A stretch of 64,000 nt of DNA. Origin: Parasponia andersonii (taxonomy: Eukaryota > Streptophyta > Magnoliopsida > Rosales > Cannabaceae). Made by a program: the position numbers and the translations under genes. A model generated the notes under the pieces. That model did not search any database, was not told where the DNA came from, and saw nothing but the letters and a program-made list of their open reading frames with translations. The stretch spans positions 114,419 through 178,418 of the forward strand of contig JXTB01000018.1 in the NCBI GenBank assembly GCA_002914805.1, read 5' to 3'. How positions within the stretch are numbered: position 1 is the first letter of the stretch; each line of letters begins with the position of its first letter. This document shows, in pieces, positions 25,501 to 37,884 of this stretch.

Positions 25501-25826
25501 TCGATATGCACTTCGAGGAGGACCGACAGAGTAGAGAGCCCCATCAGGATCATGATCTCGTTAGCATTCAACTACATCGGGTGAATCCCCGTCAGGTTGA
25601 AGAACTGGTGGACTAGGAGAGGAAGGGGAAATCGCAGCCATTCTAAGTATTTCCTCCCCAGGACGATGGAGCCTTCGGGGGTGGAGGAGCGAAGGTACTA
25701 GTCTACTGGACCCTCAACCCTTTGTAAGGTGACTCTGCCAGGGAGGTAGAACTGCCTCTTTAATGAGCCCAACTCAGAATCCGCGATGGGGCGGAGCTTC
25801 TGACTCTGATTCGGAGCCATTGTCAT
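22541..25826 (-). pseudogene. Antisense ORF of element A (Tat-type extra ORF), degenerate, with introns
   Basis: Coding signal lies on the minus strand, opposite to pol. It starts around 25826-25818 (MTMAPNQSQKLR) and ends at 22541. In order it has: an N-terminal domain whose aromatic and leucine pattern recalls the 'putative gypsy type transposon' family (25241-25826); a basic, Ser/Pro-rich linker (24059-24793); long coiled coils (23249-23467 and 22943-23161); and an acidic, Ser-rich tail (22541-22843). Two introns can be seen on this strand: one near 24695-24775 (GTGAGT...TTGCAG) joining VRG to SDTG, and one near 23643-23718. A TAG at the second donor stands where CAG would read through. 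The protein function is unknown. The pieces cannot give one intact product. Confidence 0.75.
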
Positions 25827-26180
25827 GGATGCGATCGAAAAGGGCAGAAGTCTCGAGAAAAAAGAGGACTCGGGGACCCTAAGATTCGAGAAGGCCGGAA
25901 ATTTTGAAAGAAAGGAAGCATGAGAACTTGAGAGTTTCGGTAAAGTAAGAAATGAGCGCAAGTGCGGTTTTTACAGGGGAGAAGCTGAAGAGTTTGCCCT
26001 AGAGGAGAACAGTCCGAGGAACAGAAGCGTTAGAATTTCAAAATTTGAAAAAATCGTGACACAGGTTGACGTGCACCAGTATCAGTAATTGAGGAATAAT
26101 GACAGTAATAAGCCACGTGTACCCTTCGAATTGGCGGACTGAAGGCACGATTTCACCACTTAATGGATGCGAATCCATCA

Positions 26181-26200
26181 AATAGGGAAATAGGGGTAGT
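26181..26200 (+). other. Polypurine-rich tract before the 3' LTR of element A
   Basis: AATAGGGAAATAGGGGTAGT abuts the LTR start. It is the expected place and composition for the plus-strand primer, with a few pyrimidines. Confidence 0.65.
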
Positions 26201-26956
26201 TGTAGGGCACATTCCTAGATCATGTACCAGGTGGACGGTTAAATGGCGGAACAGGTGGCAAGGGGCACACCGTCTGACACGTGTCCAGAAGGACCGCTTA
26301 AAAACCACACTAGTCGCACGTGATATCGTATGAGCCTGTGGGTTGTCGAAGGCCAGGGCCGAATCTATCCCAGACCCTGGACGGGTTCGGCCTAGTCTAA
26401 TTCTTACCTCGACAGTTGGGGGTCAAAGCCTCGAGGGTCTTCCGCAAGAAGATCATTGGAGACAGCGCGCTGCTCCAGACCCAGATAGGGTATTTAATGC
26501 AATCCTGAGTAGGTGTGCACATTGGACAGACTGTCCTGACAGGACGACAGTTTATCAAAGTCTCGCCCCCGCCAGGCTCGAGCCATAGAGGACGGTGAAA
26601 GCAAGTAACGACGATACAAGGGAAATTACAGTAACCACGACCCGTAATTTCTAGAGTAAGTTATGATGAGAAAACGTACTCGATCCTGTAATTGAGAGGC
26701 AGAAGGTTTTCAATTCCATAACTATATATATATATATATGAGCCATGCATCCCCTTGAAGGATATAGAGATATAGAGAGATATATACAAATTTATAAGCA
26801 AGAGAAAAACTTAATTTTGCTACTCAATCTCAAGGGTAAATATCTGACTTAAGCATCGGAGAGTCTTTGCAGGTGGCTTTCCCCGCCTTTTCGATCCGAC
26901 TTGAAGTCAAAAGTACTATGCGATAATCATGTCAGCTGATAAGAACTACACCAACA
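26201..26956 (+). repeat. 3' LTR of element A (756 bp)
   Basis: It starts TGTAGGGCAC and ends ACCAACA, and is followed by the CATAT target duplicate. It aligns with the 5' LTR but lacks the 41-bp internal duplication. A TATA-like TA run is at about 26719-26740. Differences from the 5' LTR are mostly transitions. Confidence 0.93.
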
Positions 26957-27559
26957 CATATATACTGCAATTAGCAAACAGAAAATGTCATGTCATGTTT
27001 TCGTTTGTCCTTTTTTTTTTCTTTTTTATTTCTTTCTTTTTAGTGAATCTAAAAATAAAGAATAATCATGTACGAGCCAGTGAACCACTTTGCATAAGTT
27101 TTTATTTTCCAAATTTGCCAGGTTTAGCATTTCCTCGTACCAGACGAAGTCAACAACCCGACCAAACAATGCTGGCTTTGCTAGCTTAAGTGGAAAATTT
27201 TGCCTTCCTTTAACTCCAAGTCAGCTTAATATGATGATTAAGTTACATTATATCAAATTATCAACCAGTAATGGGCAGATACTGAAATGTTTTCATGTCG
27301 TTTATCTGGCATTACTCCTCTCTTTCCTTCTTAGAGGGATAGAGAGAGAAGAGCCACTGTTATACTGTAACTGCCCAAATATTAATTTACCTGTTGTTTC
27401 GTTCACTTCAATTAGTCACTTCAACAAGGATGAGTGAAAGAAATCTGTTTACTGAACAAGGTTCAGGCAGATATGACTTGAAGAAATACTCCTTGTAGAG
27501 TCGGCCTTCAATAGGCATTAATTACCTGTAGTGTGTTTATCAATCTTATTGGGAAATGG
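26957..27559. other. Spacer between element A and the LINE remnant
   Basis: AT-rich sequence with no gene or repeat that I recognise. The first five bases are the target duplicate of element A. Confidence 0.5.
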
Positions 27560-30470
27560 CAGCACGCGAAATTTATAAATCGGATAAAGGTGGGGGATTT
27601 GTTAAATCGGACTGCCTACATCTAATCCCAAACCATGAAACTGCTAATGTAGTCTGAAGATCAGCAGTCCTGGGTCTGCTCATGGCAAATAAACCCATGG
27701 CTAGATCCTTGCTAAAAAATATTCTATCCAGCATATGGAAAACTGATGAAGAATGCAAATAAACCCATGGAAAACTGGTGTACAAGCTTCCCCAAGCCTG
27801 GGCTGCTAAATCTGCCTATCTTAGGATCAGATTATGCTCCTATCCTTCTGGCCTTGAAAGAATGGAATAACAATTATGTTGGCAGATGTGACTCAAGGCT
27901 CAAGCAATTGGACTCTTAAGTTGACTTGGCTACAAAAGCAACAACCAACTCAGCAGTTGTTGGAAGAAGAAGCTTCCACTCAATTAGAAATCCTTGAAAT
28001 CTGGGAGAGCCTGGAATCCATTTGGAAACAAAAATCTAGAGAGGACTGGTTGAAAGAAGGTGATCAGAATACAAAGTTTTTTCATGCCTCTACTGTGGTA
28101 AGGCGTAAACGCAATCATATTTTGGCTATTGAGAAAAATAATGGAGATTGGCTAAGATGTAGAGCGACTATTGGGAACTATTTAAATGAAAACTTCACCA
28201 ATTTGTTCACTTTGTCAAATCCGGTTATCTCAGAGGAATTGGAGGTTTTAATTGATAGCTCGATTACTGCTGAGGAGAATGCCGAATTGTGTCGATTGCC
28301 CACTTATGATGAAGTTAAGACCATAGTGTGAGAGATGAATCCGTTGAAAGCCCCTGGGCCAGATGGGATGCCTGGCATTTTCTACCGCAATTACTGGGAC
28401 ATTGTTGGTGCCCAAACTGTGGATTATGTCAAGGAATTTTTTGCAGGGCTAATTTAGAGGAATGCCCCAGGTATCTCACACTTAATGTTCGTAGATGATA
28501 CCATGTTTTTTTTTGCAGGGCTAATTTAGAGGAAGTCAATATCTTGAATGAATGTCTCAAAAAATATGAAGAATGGTCTGGTCAGAGGATTAGCAAGCCC
28601 AAGTCTGGACTACTCTTCTCTCCCAACACCCCCCCAAGCTACGCGAAAATAGATTATGGCTAGATTGGAGATGAAACTAGTAGGAATGGGGGAAAACTAT
28701 TTGGGGAATCCTCTTTTGTGGTCTAGAAATCGAAGAAGTGATTTTCGTTTCTTGAAGGAGAAGGTTATGAGGAGACTTGGAGGTTGAAAGGTCAAACTCC
28801 TCTCTAGAGCGGGACACACTACCCTTATTACTTCAGTTATAAAAAGTATACCCATGTATACGATGCCAACTTTCAGTGTTCTCTTATCAATCTGCAGGGA
28901 TATTGATAGTGCTGCAAGGAGATTCTGGCGGACAAAATTCGATATTTAGCTTGGAAGTCCTGGGATACTATGTGTCAGCCTAAATCTTATGGTGGCATTG
29001 GAGTTAGAAGGGTGGCTAACTTCAACCGAGCCTTACTGGCCAAATTGGCTTGGAAATTAGACTGCACTAAGAATAGACCGTGGGTAAAGCTTCTCCACTA
29101 TAAATACTGCAGCAAATTGGATTTCTAGCAAGTCCAAGCGAAACAGTCTGATTCCTTAGTTTGGAAGGGGATTCTTTCAGTGAAGGACATGGTATTAAGA
29201 GATAGTTGCTTTCTTGTTGGAGATGGCACTCCTATAGACATTTGGAAGCACCCATGAATTCCTTGGCTTCATCAATCTTCCCTAAGAGATACTTTTAATC
29301 CTACAACAAGTAGGTTACCAAGAGCTCTGATAAAAGTGTCATACCTTTTCTTGAATGGATGTCGGAAGTGGGATGAACAATTAATTATGCAACTTTTTGA
29401 CAGGGATATCGCCCGCCCGTACGTTTTGAAAGTCAAATCCCTTGCAATTCCAAGAGAAAATATGTTGATTTGGAAGGGTTCTTACTCAGGGGAACTCTTT
29501 CTTAAAAGAGCTTATTGACAAGATCAAGAAACTCGTTTCAATAGAGAAAAAGAAATTTGGAAGATCCTGTGGAAAGCAAAAATTCATGAACGTCGTAAAA
29601 TCTTGATATGGAGGGTTTTAACAAACAATCTTCCTACAAAGGAAAAATTGGCAAGGGTTTTCAATATGGAAGACGTGGTTTATCCACTATGCTCTCTTGG
29701 CAGAGAAAACTCTTTATACTTATTCAAAGATTGCATCCTACTAGAATGATTTGGTTTAGATCAAAATAGGCTATGTAAGTTGACTAGTGTAATGGGAGAA
29801 TCTTCAAAGTTTTCTTATTATGGGTTTTGAACCAAGTGCAAGCATCAATCAGAAAAAGATGACCTCATTCGCTTCTCTGCCTGCGTTTTTGAAACCATCT
29901 GGAGAGTTAGAAATAATTTGGTCTTCAAGAATGGTACAATTGATCCGATCCAACTAAGAAAAGATTGTCACAGTGTATATTTAGAGATGAGCCTTTTTAG
30001 AAAACTAGATGAGCCTCCTGGAATTTTTATGGAGCTATCAGATGGACCTTAATGGAGTCCCCCAGAAACGGGATTCAGGAAGGTGAGCACATATACCTTC
30101 TTTGTAAAGAATAAATGTGAGTTTAGAGGTATCTTTAGAGATGTTGCAGAGAGTGCTGTATTTCTAGAGAAGAAGTGGAGTAAACTGATTGTAGTATCTG
30201 ATATAACTATTTCAGTGAACTCTCTACCAAAAGAAAGTATCTTCCGGAATGAAAATCTTTTGCTGTTTTCTTTAATATTATTAATCTTTATAATTTGTTT
30301 GATTATATTTTGTTTTGTCCTTATCCCATGACAAGCTAATGCCACGATAGACTTATTAGCTAAGATGTGTCGCATCAATACAAATACTGGATCTTGGAGT
30401 CTTTGGAAGGCACCACGGATGGAATGTCCTTGTTTCCACCTTTTAATTGATATTTTGTCCGTTTGGGGAA
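27560..30470 (+). mobile_element. Degenerate L1-type non-LTR retrotransposon (LINE), internally deleted
   Basis: Fragments keep L1 order. The end of the endonuclease shows LPILGSDYAPILLAL (about 27820-27865). The pre-RT linker has SREDWLKEGDQNTKFFHAST and RRKRNHI (27876-28331). The RT start has NPLKAPGPDG (28335). The catalytic box appears as FVDDTMFF (about 28490), then a thumb with SGQRISKPKSGLLFS, a GGIGVRR block (about 28990), the zf-RVT zinc-binding region with IWKILWKAKIHERRK (29550 onward), and RNase H traces near 30140-30360 (VVSDITISVNSL, ATIDLLAKM). The RT core between APGPDG and the FVDD box is almost wholly deleted. Stops and shifts are many. The 5' end is not resolved, and no poly(A) tail or target duplication was identified. 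Confidence 0.85.
28437..28534 (+). repeat. 26-bp direct repeat at the LINE deletion scar
   Basis: TTTTTTGCAGGGCTAATTTA plus GAGGAA occurs at 28437-28462 and again at 28509-28534. The second copy sits in the expected frame (FFCRANLEEVNILNECL); the first is out of place. Confidence 0.8.
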
Positions 30471-31406
30471 AAAAAAAAAGTTGACATACATTAGTGTAAG
30501 CATGAATGATCGTGGAAAACAAGTTCAAACCACCTCAAAGTTTTTCTTCCTTTTTTCTTTTTCTTTTTCCTTTTTTTTTTTTTTTTCCGAGGGAGCCTCA
30601 AATATGTTTTTATTGTACGAAAATATTACGTTAATCGATTTGAAGGACCCACGTGGAGATAGCCAAGCCCACATGTGTTGACTCTCAATTGTTTACAAAT
30701 TCAACTTAATTAGTAGCTCAAACGGCCATTAGCAGTTCCTAATCACATATTGTAACTTTAATTGAATGATGCGAAGAGTGCTCATTTGGCATCTTTGAAA
30801 TCTCGAAATCTCAAATGGGCCCCCCATAACTTTCTTTGAAGACCAACAAGAATCTAGTCCTAGAAAACAAAATCTTTTCGCTACCATTATTCTTCTAAGG
30901 AGTAACTATAATCATACATATAGAGACCAAAATCACAAAATAATTGACCCCAGATCGACATGATGGACTTAACTACACACGGTTATTGGTTCTGGATCAG
31001 ATTTCCTTTTGACTAGTAATAAAACGATCAATTAGTAGTGAAAATTCTCACCACATCGAAGGTTCATTCTTACCATGCTTGTTTAATAGTACTCCCGGAG
31101 TTATTCATCCAATTCAATTTGCGAGTGCCGATTTTATAAAAAGAAATTATATCTAATTTAACTCACATGAAATTTTTTAACCAATTCAATCCATTTCGTA
31201 AATCTGTAAATTAGATTGGCTATTTTTGATTGGTTAATAAACTCTTATAATTAGGTTTTATGTTGGTTTTTGTTTTGAATATTTATTTTTTTCCACAAAT
31301 TTAGATATTTGTATCTTAGAAAGTATAGTTAAATATAGTAATAGTCATTGAATTATACTCATTGTATCACTTTGTCTCCTGAATTTTCAACTTACATAAA
31401 AATAAC

Positions 31407-31457
31407 TCATGAATTATGTAATTGTTATAATAACTCATGAATTATGTAATTGTTATA
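31407..31457 (+). repeat. Tandem duplication, ~28-bp unit
   Basis: CTCATGAATTATGTAATTGT is present twice in a row, separated by TATAATAA. Confidence 0.85.
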
Positions 31458-31549
31458 ACAATAGTTCTTTTATCACAAGCTGTTGGTTTTTTTAACAAAA
31501 ACTAGTCATAGATAAAACGTATAATTAGGTATTATTTACTTCTATGAGT

Positions 31550-31930
31550 TAGAATCTCATTTTTAGTTATAATTACTAAACTGTGCACTTTACGCAAGAC
31601 TCATTTCTGTTAAAAATTTTGACAGTTTATGAAAAAAAAAATAGTCATTGCTACAATAATTGTATAAGTCTTGTTAGTCTATTTTGTAAATTAAAAAATT
31701 CAGAATCTCATTCTTAATCATAGTTACTAAACTATGTACTCTCTAATAACTTATTTTGGTTAAATATTTACTAGTTTGTGATAAAAGATCATTATTACAA
31801 AGTAGACTATCAAGAAAATTCAGAATCTTATTCTAAACCACAATTACTAAACCGTGTACTCTCTAATGATTTATTTCTGTTAAATATTTAATCATTTGCG
31901 ACAAATAAATTTTTATTACAACACTTACAT
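31550..31930 (+). repeat. Three diverged tandem units of ~120-150 bp
   Basis: Units open with CAGAATCTCATTCTTAATCA or close variants near 31550, 31701 and 31822. Each then has ATTACTAAACT(A/G)TG and a TTATTTctGTTAAATATTT-like stretch. They do not match the LTRs in this window. Confidence 0.6.
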
Positions 31931-32480
31931 ATTCAAGGACCATTACTAAGTTAAAATTCTTAAACAAAATGGTAGATATTGTATAATTGAAGGGCTATTA
32001 ATATCATTAACCCTAGAAAGTATTGATCATGTGTGATCATGTATGGTAGGTGTATATAAAATTTTATACTTTAAACTACAACCAATTGAAAATTTAACAA
32101 ATATATAAATTTAAAAAGTATAAATTATATGTTACACATACTTTTAAGTGAGGATTTAAGTGGATCAGTTTCTTTCCGATTCTCAAAAAGAAGCCACTCA
32201 AGTTAGTGTGTCCAAATATAGGACAGCTTTCAATAACAGAGAGTTCAGAAGGCAGTTTCAGCCACAATTGACTATTCGCATTAACAGAGTTAAGGACTAA
32301 AACCAGATCAAAGTTTCAGTCATGAATGATGAATCTACATTGCGAAAAATGAATGAATACAGTATGTTTTAGTTCATGGATGACATTTCTTCTATCAGTT
32401 GAACCAAAAGGTAATAGATCAAAAAAACTCTCTTTTGTAATCTACAAGCTTTTTTATGCCACTTTGGCGAAGTTTAACCC

Positions 32481-35400
32481 TTATACGGTGACAGTGAAGA
32501 GATAAAGTTTCAGTACGACAGCCAAAGCCAACTGCAACAGGAAGATCCCTGCTACAATCAGGAACCACCTTCGACCTGCTGACTCAATGTGAGCTCGAAG
32601 GTTATTTGCCACAAAAGTTGCCGACATAAACCCAGCTACACCTGCTACTACCCATCTGAAAATTTCCAAGGGCACAACAGAGAGACACTGCAACAACACA
32701 AAAACATAATTCAGCTAGCTGTTACAATTACCCAGTGGAAAATGTAACTGTGGACTAACGAACGTAGTTGCCCTTTATCAATAATGACTAAGGAACATAA
32801 AATGGGTTTCACCTTAGACACCAGTATGATCACTACTATCACACTTGGGACGGTAAGGGGATACATGCCTAGCTAGGAAAGCTTTCTCCATGATTTTCTA
32901 TAAGGTTACATCTTACCTAAAGATTATTTAAAGTCAACAAACTTTCCAGACAGACTTTATTACTAAAAATTGATAAATAGAAAACCAACCTCTGAAGCAG
33001 TATGTATACAAAGCTAATAAGGTGCCTAACTGCTTTTTGAGGAGAAAAGTTCCTTCATTTTAGACTAGTATGACCCAAACAAAAGGGCAACAACTTAGGC
33101 AGGAGGAAATTTTCTCTTTACGCCTAGATGGGTGGGGAAGAATAAACCTATATTATTGTTAAAAGAGTGAAATTTGAAACCAAGGGACTTACCAGTGCTG
33201 GAATGAAGACAAATAGGGAATAGCCATAGAGACAAAACAGCTGAACAAGACCTGATGGTGCTGAGAAGTACTTAAGGATTACATATAATCCGAGAGGAAC
33301 AACAGTAACATAGCCATAGAACAAACCCGCAGACCAGGTCATAAGATTGATGTCATAGTCCCATTCTTTCTTCTGAAGCTTGTGTGCTACATAAGTCACA
33401 AAAGTGCCAATAGAAGCAGCTACAAAGATAAGAGTAGTGCATATCCAGAATGGTCCATACCTGCAGATAATTAAGTTATGATACCATGACCTCAGCCCAT
33501 AGCAAATCAACAAAACAAAGGGAAAAACTTACAAATCCGGGTTTCCATCTGTTTTTTCATTAAAAGATCCAGTAAATGGAAAGAGAGTATCTTTTATCCT
33601 ATCTAGAACATCGGAAGTGTCAACATCAAAGTATGGCTTGTAAGCAGCTACAGAAAATGTCCGAAACCAGCCATTCTGCTGGGGTTCATCAGGACTTGAT
33701 ACAGGTTTTGAAAATGTATCTGTGACAACAGAACATATCCATCATCCACTACTATACAAGAAAAAGGGTCAATCCCCTAGAAAGTTAGCAATGGACTTTG
33801 AAACAGACAATTGTGGAAATTTTATGAAAACTATGGTCCAGTAATTTATATCTCGCAAGGCTACAAGTTCAACTTTGCTCTGATGCAACCAAATAGACCC
33901 CAAGCATCATCAAAGTTAAAATTCTGACCATGGTTCTTTCTGGATCTCTACTCTGGTCACCAAATTTGTTCAAGATGACCTCTCCGCATAATGGTGGTTG
34001 TAAAAGCACTAAATCAGAATCCTATTCTACCCCATGCTATTTTAATTGTACTGTCAATTAACAACTTAGCTTATGAATTACAACTACAACCAACTCTTCT
34101 CTTTTCATTTTGCTTGTCCAACTCATGAATGCATAAGCATTTCGATCATATGAAAATTTACTTTCAAACTTTTTCTATCTAGCTATCGAAACTGTCCAAT
34201 ATAATATTCAGAGTCCTACACTTAAGGGCCAACTCTAAACAAATTTAAGCAATGGTCAGATACAATAGAAAAACATGAACCCTACTTTCCATCATGGCCA
34301 AACAACATCATCTTTCTTCTGACATAAAAAAATAACAAAAAATTGTAGTCCATCCATACAACAAAATTCATAAACAAAACTTTAGGTTCAGGATTCAGAG
34401 AAAACATAAATGGATTAAATCACGAATATCTAATGCAACAGTGCAATAAATGAGGAACGGAGCAAACCCAACTCTCATTTGCTTCATAATTTATAAGATC
34501 AAAATTGCACGTACCATCAGCATCACGAGGAGGACGGGAACTAGCCGATATCTTCCCTTGTGCTTCAGATGGTGGAAATATCTGAAGGTTCGAATCTGCA
34601 AAAGTCATCCCTCATCATAATTATATTGCCAACAAAAAGAGTAAAATAAACAGAATAAAAACTCAAACATTCTTCATAATTGCATCCCGCATCAGTAAAG
34701 GAAATAATTGAAACGTAGCATCTAATCTATCTTCACTTAAAACAGGAAGAAAAAAGGAAGTAGCAACTAATCTGGACAGACAAAGATACATAAAGATTGA
34801 CTAAATTCGACGGCAGAAATTATTTGACTGCTGACAAAATGCAGCAAAATTGAAAAAATAAAAATATTCTTTTCAGCTCCTACATTTTCCGGGCAGCCAA
34901 ACAAAGCTAAATCAAGTTGAAATGTAAGCGATTCAGTGGTTCAGCAAGCAAAAGAGAGAATAATAACACTACCATCAACTACATTAGCTGATTTTTCTTT
35001 CTCTTCACCCAAACCAACCAAACCCCTAACCCCCCGCGCGCGTATAATCGAGTAATTGCAACCACAGGCAAAACAGTTACAATACAAGAACACATCAATT
35101 GATTATTCTTTTTCAATAAAGAAAATAAGAACTAAGCTAAATCAACTTGACTATAAACTAGATGAGCCGATTGATCTTATTATATTTTATTTATTTGTGC
35201 ATAATCGAGTAATTGGCATGATTTACAGAGACAATAAGATCCATTAATTTCATGTTTTGTTTGGTAATTGCAGATTTAATTCTATAAGCAACCAAACCAA
35301 ATCAAAGGACGAGAAATTGTTTGTTACCTTGGAATTTAACGGTGACTTGGCCTGGATCTGTCACAGCCTATAAACATCGAACCAAACCAAAATTATATAT

Positions 35401-35555
35401 ATATATATATATATATAGACAGATCCAAATCTTATACCAAAATTAAGAACTAAAATCGTCAAATTTATTTCTTTTTAAAAAAAAATAAGAAAGAAACTTA
35501 CAGGAACGGATCCTGAAACCTTTTGATTATCAATGCTTGTATAGTTGCCTGACAT
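32481..35555 (-). CDS. Yip1-family integral membrane protein (YIPF1/2-like), 6 exons, 278 aa
   Basis: Yip1 proteins sit in Golgi and endosomal membranes and interact with Rab GTPases in vesicle traffic. Minus-strand exons read as 35555-35502, 35367-35328, 34595-34515, 33719-33533, 33460-33193 and 32687-32481. All are GT-AG and in phase, giving 278 residues. The cytosolic N-terminus (MSGNYTSIDNQKVSGSVP, then DSNLQIFPPSEAQGKI and FDVDTSDVLDRIK) matches the plant form I know from Arabidopsis At3g05280/At5g27490. Then come five hydrophobic segments: FWICTTLIFVAASIGTFVTY, the stretch around GLFYGYVTVVPLGLYVIL, LFCLYGYSLFVFIPAL, VVPLEIFRWVVAGVAGF and WFLIVAGIFLLQLALAVVLK. Intron 2 is the longest and AT-rich. 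The gene looks intact. Confidence 0.93.
35394..35418 (+). repeat. (AT)n microsatellite in Yip1 gene intron 1
   Basis: About 12 AT dinucleotides between exons 1 and 2. Confidence 0.9.
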
Positions 35556-35765
35556 CATCTTCTTCTTCTTCTTCTTCCTTTCTCACTCTCTCTGCTCCCA
35601 AAGATCTCTCTCACTCGAGACCCTCTCCCTCCTCTACTCTGTTTACGGCCTCGATTTTGTTATTATTAATCTTTTCTTGTTTTCGTTTTTGTCTTTCTTG
35701 GTTTTTTCTTTTTGGTATTTATCTGTTTCCATGTCCGAATGTGATCTAGCTAGATTTTTAACTTG

Positions 35766-35766
35766 A

Positions 35767-35798
<32 letters not shown>

Positions 35799-35811
35799 TA
35801 ATAATAATAAA
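35766..35811 (+). repeat. (AAT)n microsatellite upstream of the Yip1 gene
   Basis: About 15 AAT units with one interruption (AAC). It lies about 210 bases upstream of the start codon, in the promoter area; the leader near the ATG is CTT-rich on the plus strand. Confidence 0.9.
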
Positions 35812-37884
35812 AGAAAAATATGGGCCGAGATATAAAAACTGCCCATTAGCAGTTAGGTTGGGCTATAATAGACCTGTTGGACCGAATCACTGAACAGTTA
35901 AGGGAATTTGACGAATAAATTACGTGACTACCACCTTTTTTTCCTCGTGAATTAAATTTACCACTATACCATTTTTTTAAAATGAATTCTCGATGATTTT
36001 GACAGATTCTTGACGTCAGTGGTAATCTTGATAAATTTTTGATAGATTCTTATTAATTCTTAATAAATTCTTGACAAATTCCCTCTTAAAAATAATAAAA
36101 TCTAATAATGATAGTAAATTTAGTTAAACATTTAAAAAAAATGATAATGGTCTACTTTAACTCTGCTTAACCTGAATTTGAATTTGACATATATAGTAAT
36201 TATTTGGACTAAAATGATATTTTTATTGAGTGTTTTGAAACATTATTTTTTAATAGTATTACGATGTGACAATAAAATTATGACTTTTAGAACCAATTAA
36301 TATCACAAATTGTGATTCCGTCACAAAAGAGATTAAACATTATGACATTACTAAAAAAATATTTTTCAAATCAGTCCTAAAAAATTCGTGTTATAGTCAG
36401 GTTCATTTCCCAACAGAAAATAGAGTAATTATGAGAAATGTATTTTCTATATATTATATTCGCCATTGAGCTATTTAGTTACAAAAAAACTAATACAATG
36501 ACATCTATTATAACCAAGCATCAGAATCCACCATTTTTCTATAAACCCTGAGTGAATGTAGATCCCTATATCTTACCGATTCTTAGCTGCATTTCACTTT
36601 TTTGGGGCTAGAAATGTAGTTAGCTGCATGTGTAACTAGCTGCATTTCACTTGTTATTTATTATTTTGTAATTTGCTGGTTTTAAAAAAAATCCGGTGGG
36701 GGAATCTGAATTTGTTCCTTATTCATAGTTATTACTAATTTGCCATTTAATCAAATATTTATTTTTATTTTTATTTTTATTTCTATTTGTTTCTTCATTC
36801 GTATAAAAATTATGGGTGAATGGTAAAAAAGAATACTTTGAAATCTGAATATTTTGCGATTTAAACTATGAAATTTGGATTTTGCAAAATAATGTTCTAA
36901 GATTAAAATTTTTTAAAACTTAATACCCTAGTTAATTTTTGAATAACTTTAATTAATAAAAAACAATAATATCTTTAAAATTAAGGAGAATAATAAAGGC
37001 TAATCCAATTTCAACGAAAGATAATATTGTTTTTTAGTTACAAAAATTGATCAAAAAGTCAATCCAATATATTAATTTTCACAAATTTTTAATCTCACAA
37101 TATTATTTTACGGAATTCAAATTTCAGGATTTAAATTGTATTGTAGAATACTCAAATTTTAAAATATTTTTTTGCAATTCACACTATAAATTATAGCTAC
37201 ATGTTCTTTTCAAGTCAACAATATGTCCTATCTTTTAATTTCGCATACTTTTCTGTAGAAATATCAAACATGGTTTCTTTAACAACATTTTTTTTTTTGT
37301 TTCTTTGGATGAACCTGTTTAGGGACCTTTCGTTTGCGTATAATGTCAGCTTTTCGTTAAATGATAAAACGACAAATAGTTTAGCTTTAGAAACGGCATA
37401 CGTTTCCCTTCAATTTCGTTTATTAAACGTCATGTTGGTTTCGACCAACACAGCGGCGGCGGCTGGTTATTTAGTCTTCACACAGAAAAGACATGTATTA
37501 TAATTATAATGATAATAACAATAATAATAAATACTCCCGTAACTAATCCACAGTCAAATGAAATTGAGAAATCTTTACCCACAGTATAAATTTAACAGGC
37601 GAACTTATCAGTGTCTATGCAGAACAAAATTATCTGCACTAAATTACTCCAATAAAATCAAAACTGTCTCCAAGAATGAGCTCCAAAAGATTGGCATCTT
37701 CCACATGCCTTATGCAGGTCCAGAACAAGATTGCTCTTTAACTAAAACACTTATCACAAAGATGAAAAGTTTCCTCTCCGAAAATTGATCCCGATCTCTA
37801 TAATAGACTTCTAATTAAGATTAGTAAATAAGCTCACACCTATTTACAAGTTGCTCATCCACATTACCGTCGAGAAGAGTACTA
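35812..37884. other. Intergenic region between Yip1 and PNC genes
   Basis: AT-rich with imperfect repeats of ATTCTTGA/TAAATTCTTGA near 35985-36080. An open frame at 37201-37503 has no family features. The last ~350 bases are the likely 3' UTR of the PNC gene. Confidence 0.55.

Larger units (their letters stand above)
14425..26956 (+). mobile_element. Ty3/gypsy LTR retrotransposon of the Tat clade, degenerate, full length (element A)
   Basis: The element is bounded by two related LTRs (14425-15227 and 26201-26956) and a perfect 5-bp target duplication, CATAT, at 14420-14424 and 26957-26961. Internal order is gag, protease, reverse transcriptase, RNase H, a second RNase H, integrase, a tandem repeat array, then an antisense ORF before the 3' LTR. 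The extra RNase H, the array and the antisense ORF are hallmarks of Tat-clade (Retand/Ogre-like) elements. Every coding segment is broken by stops and frameshifts, and the LTRs differ at many sites, so the insertion is old and cannot move on its own. No primer binding site for initiator Met tRNA is visible after the 5' LTR. Confidence 0.93.
30471..32480. other. Intergenic AT-rich region
   Basis: No gene seen. Long poly-T near 30568-30588. Two sets of degenerate tandem repeats are listed separately. The last ~150 bases are the likely 3' UTR of the minus-strand Yip1 gene. Confidence 0.55.

Noticed and set aside
37201..37503. Open frame of 100 codons, plus strand, hydrophobic
   Set aside because: No recognisable domain, AT-rich spacer; could be chance.
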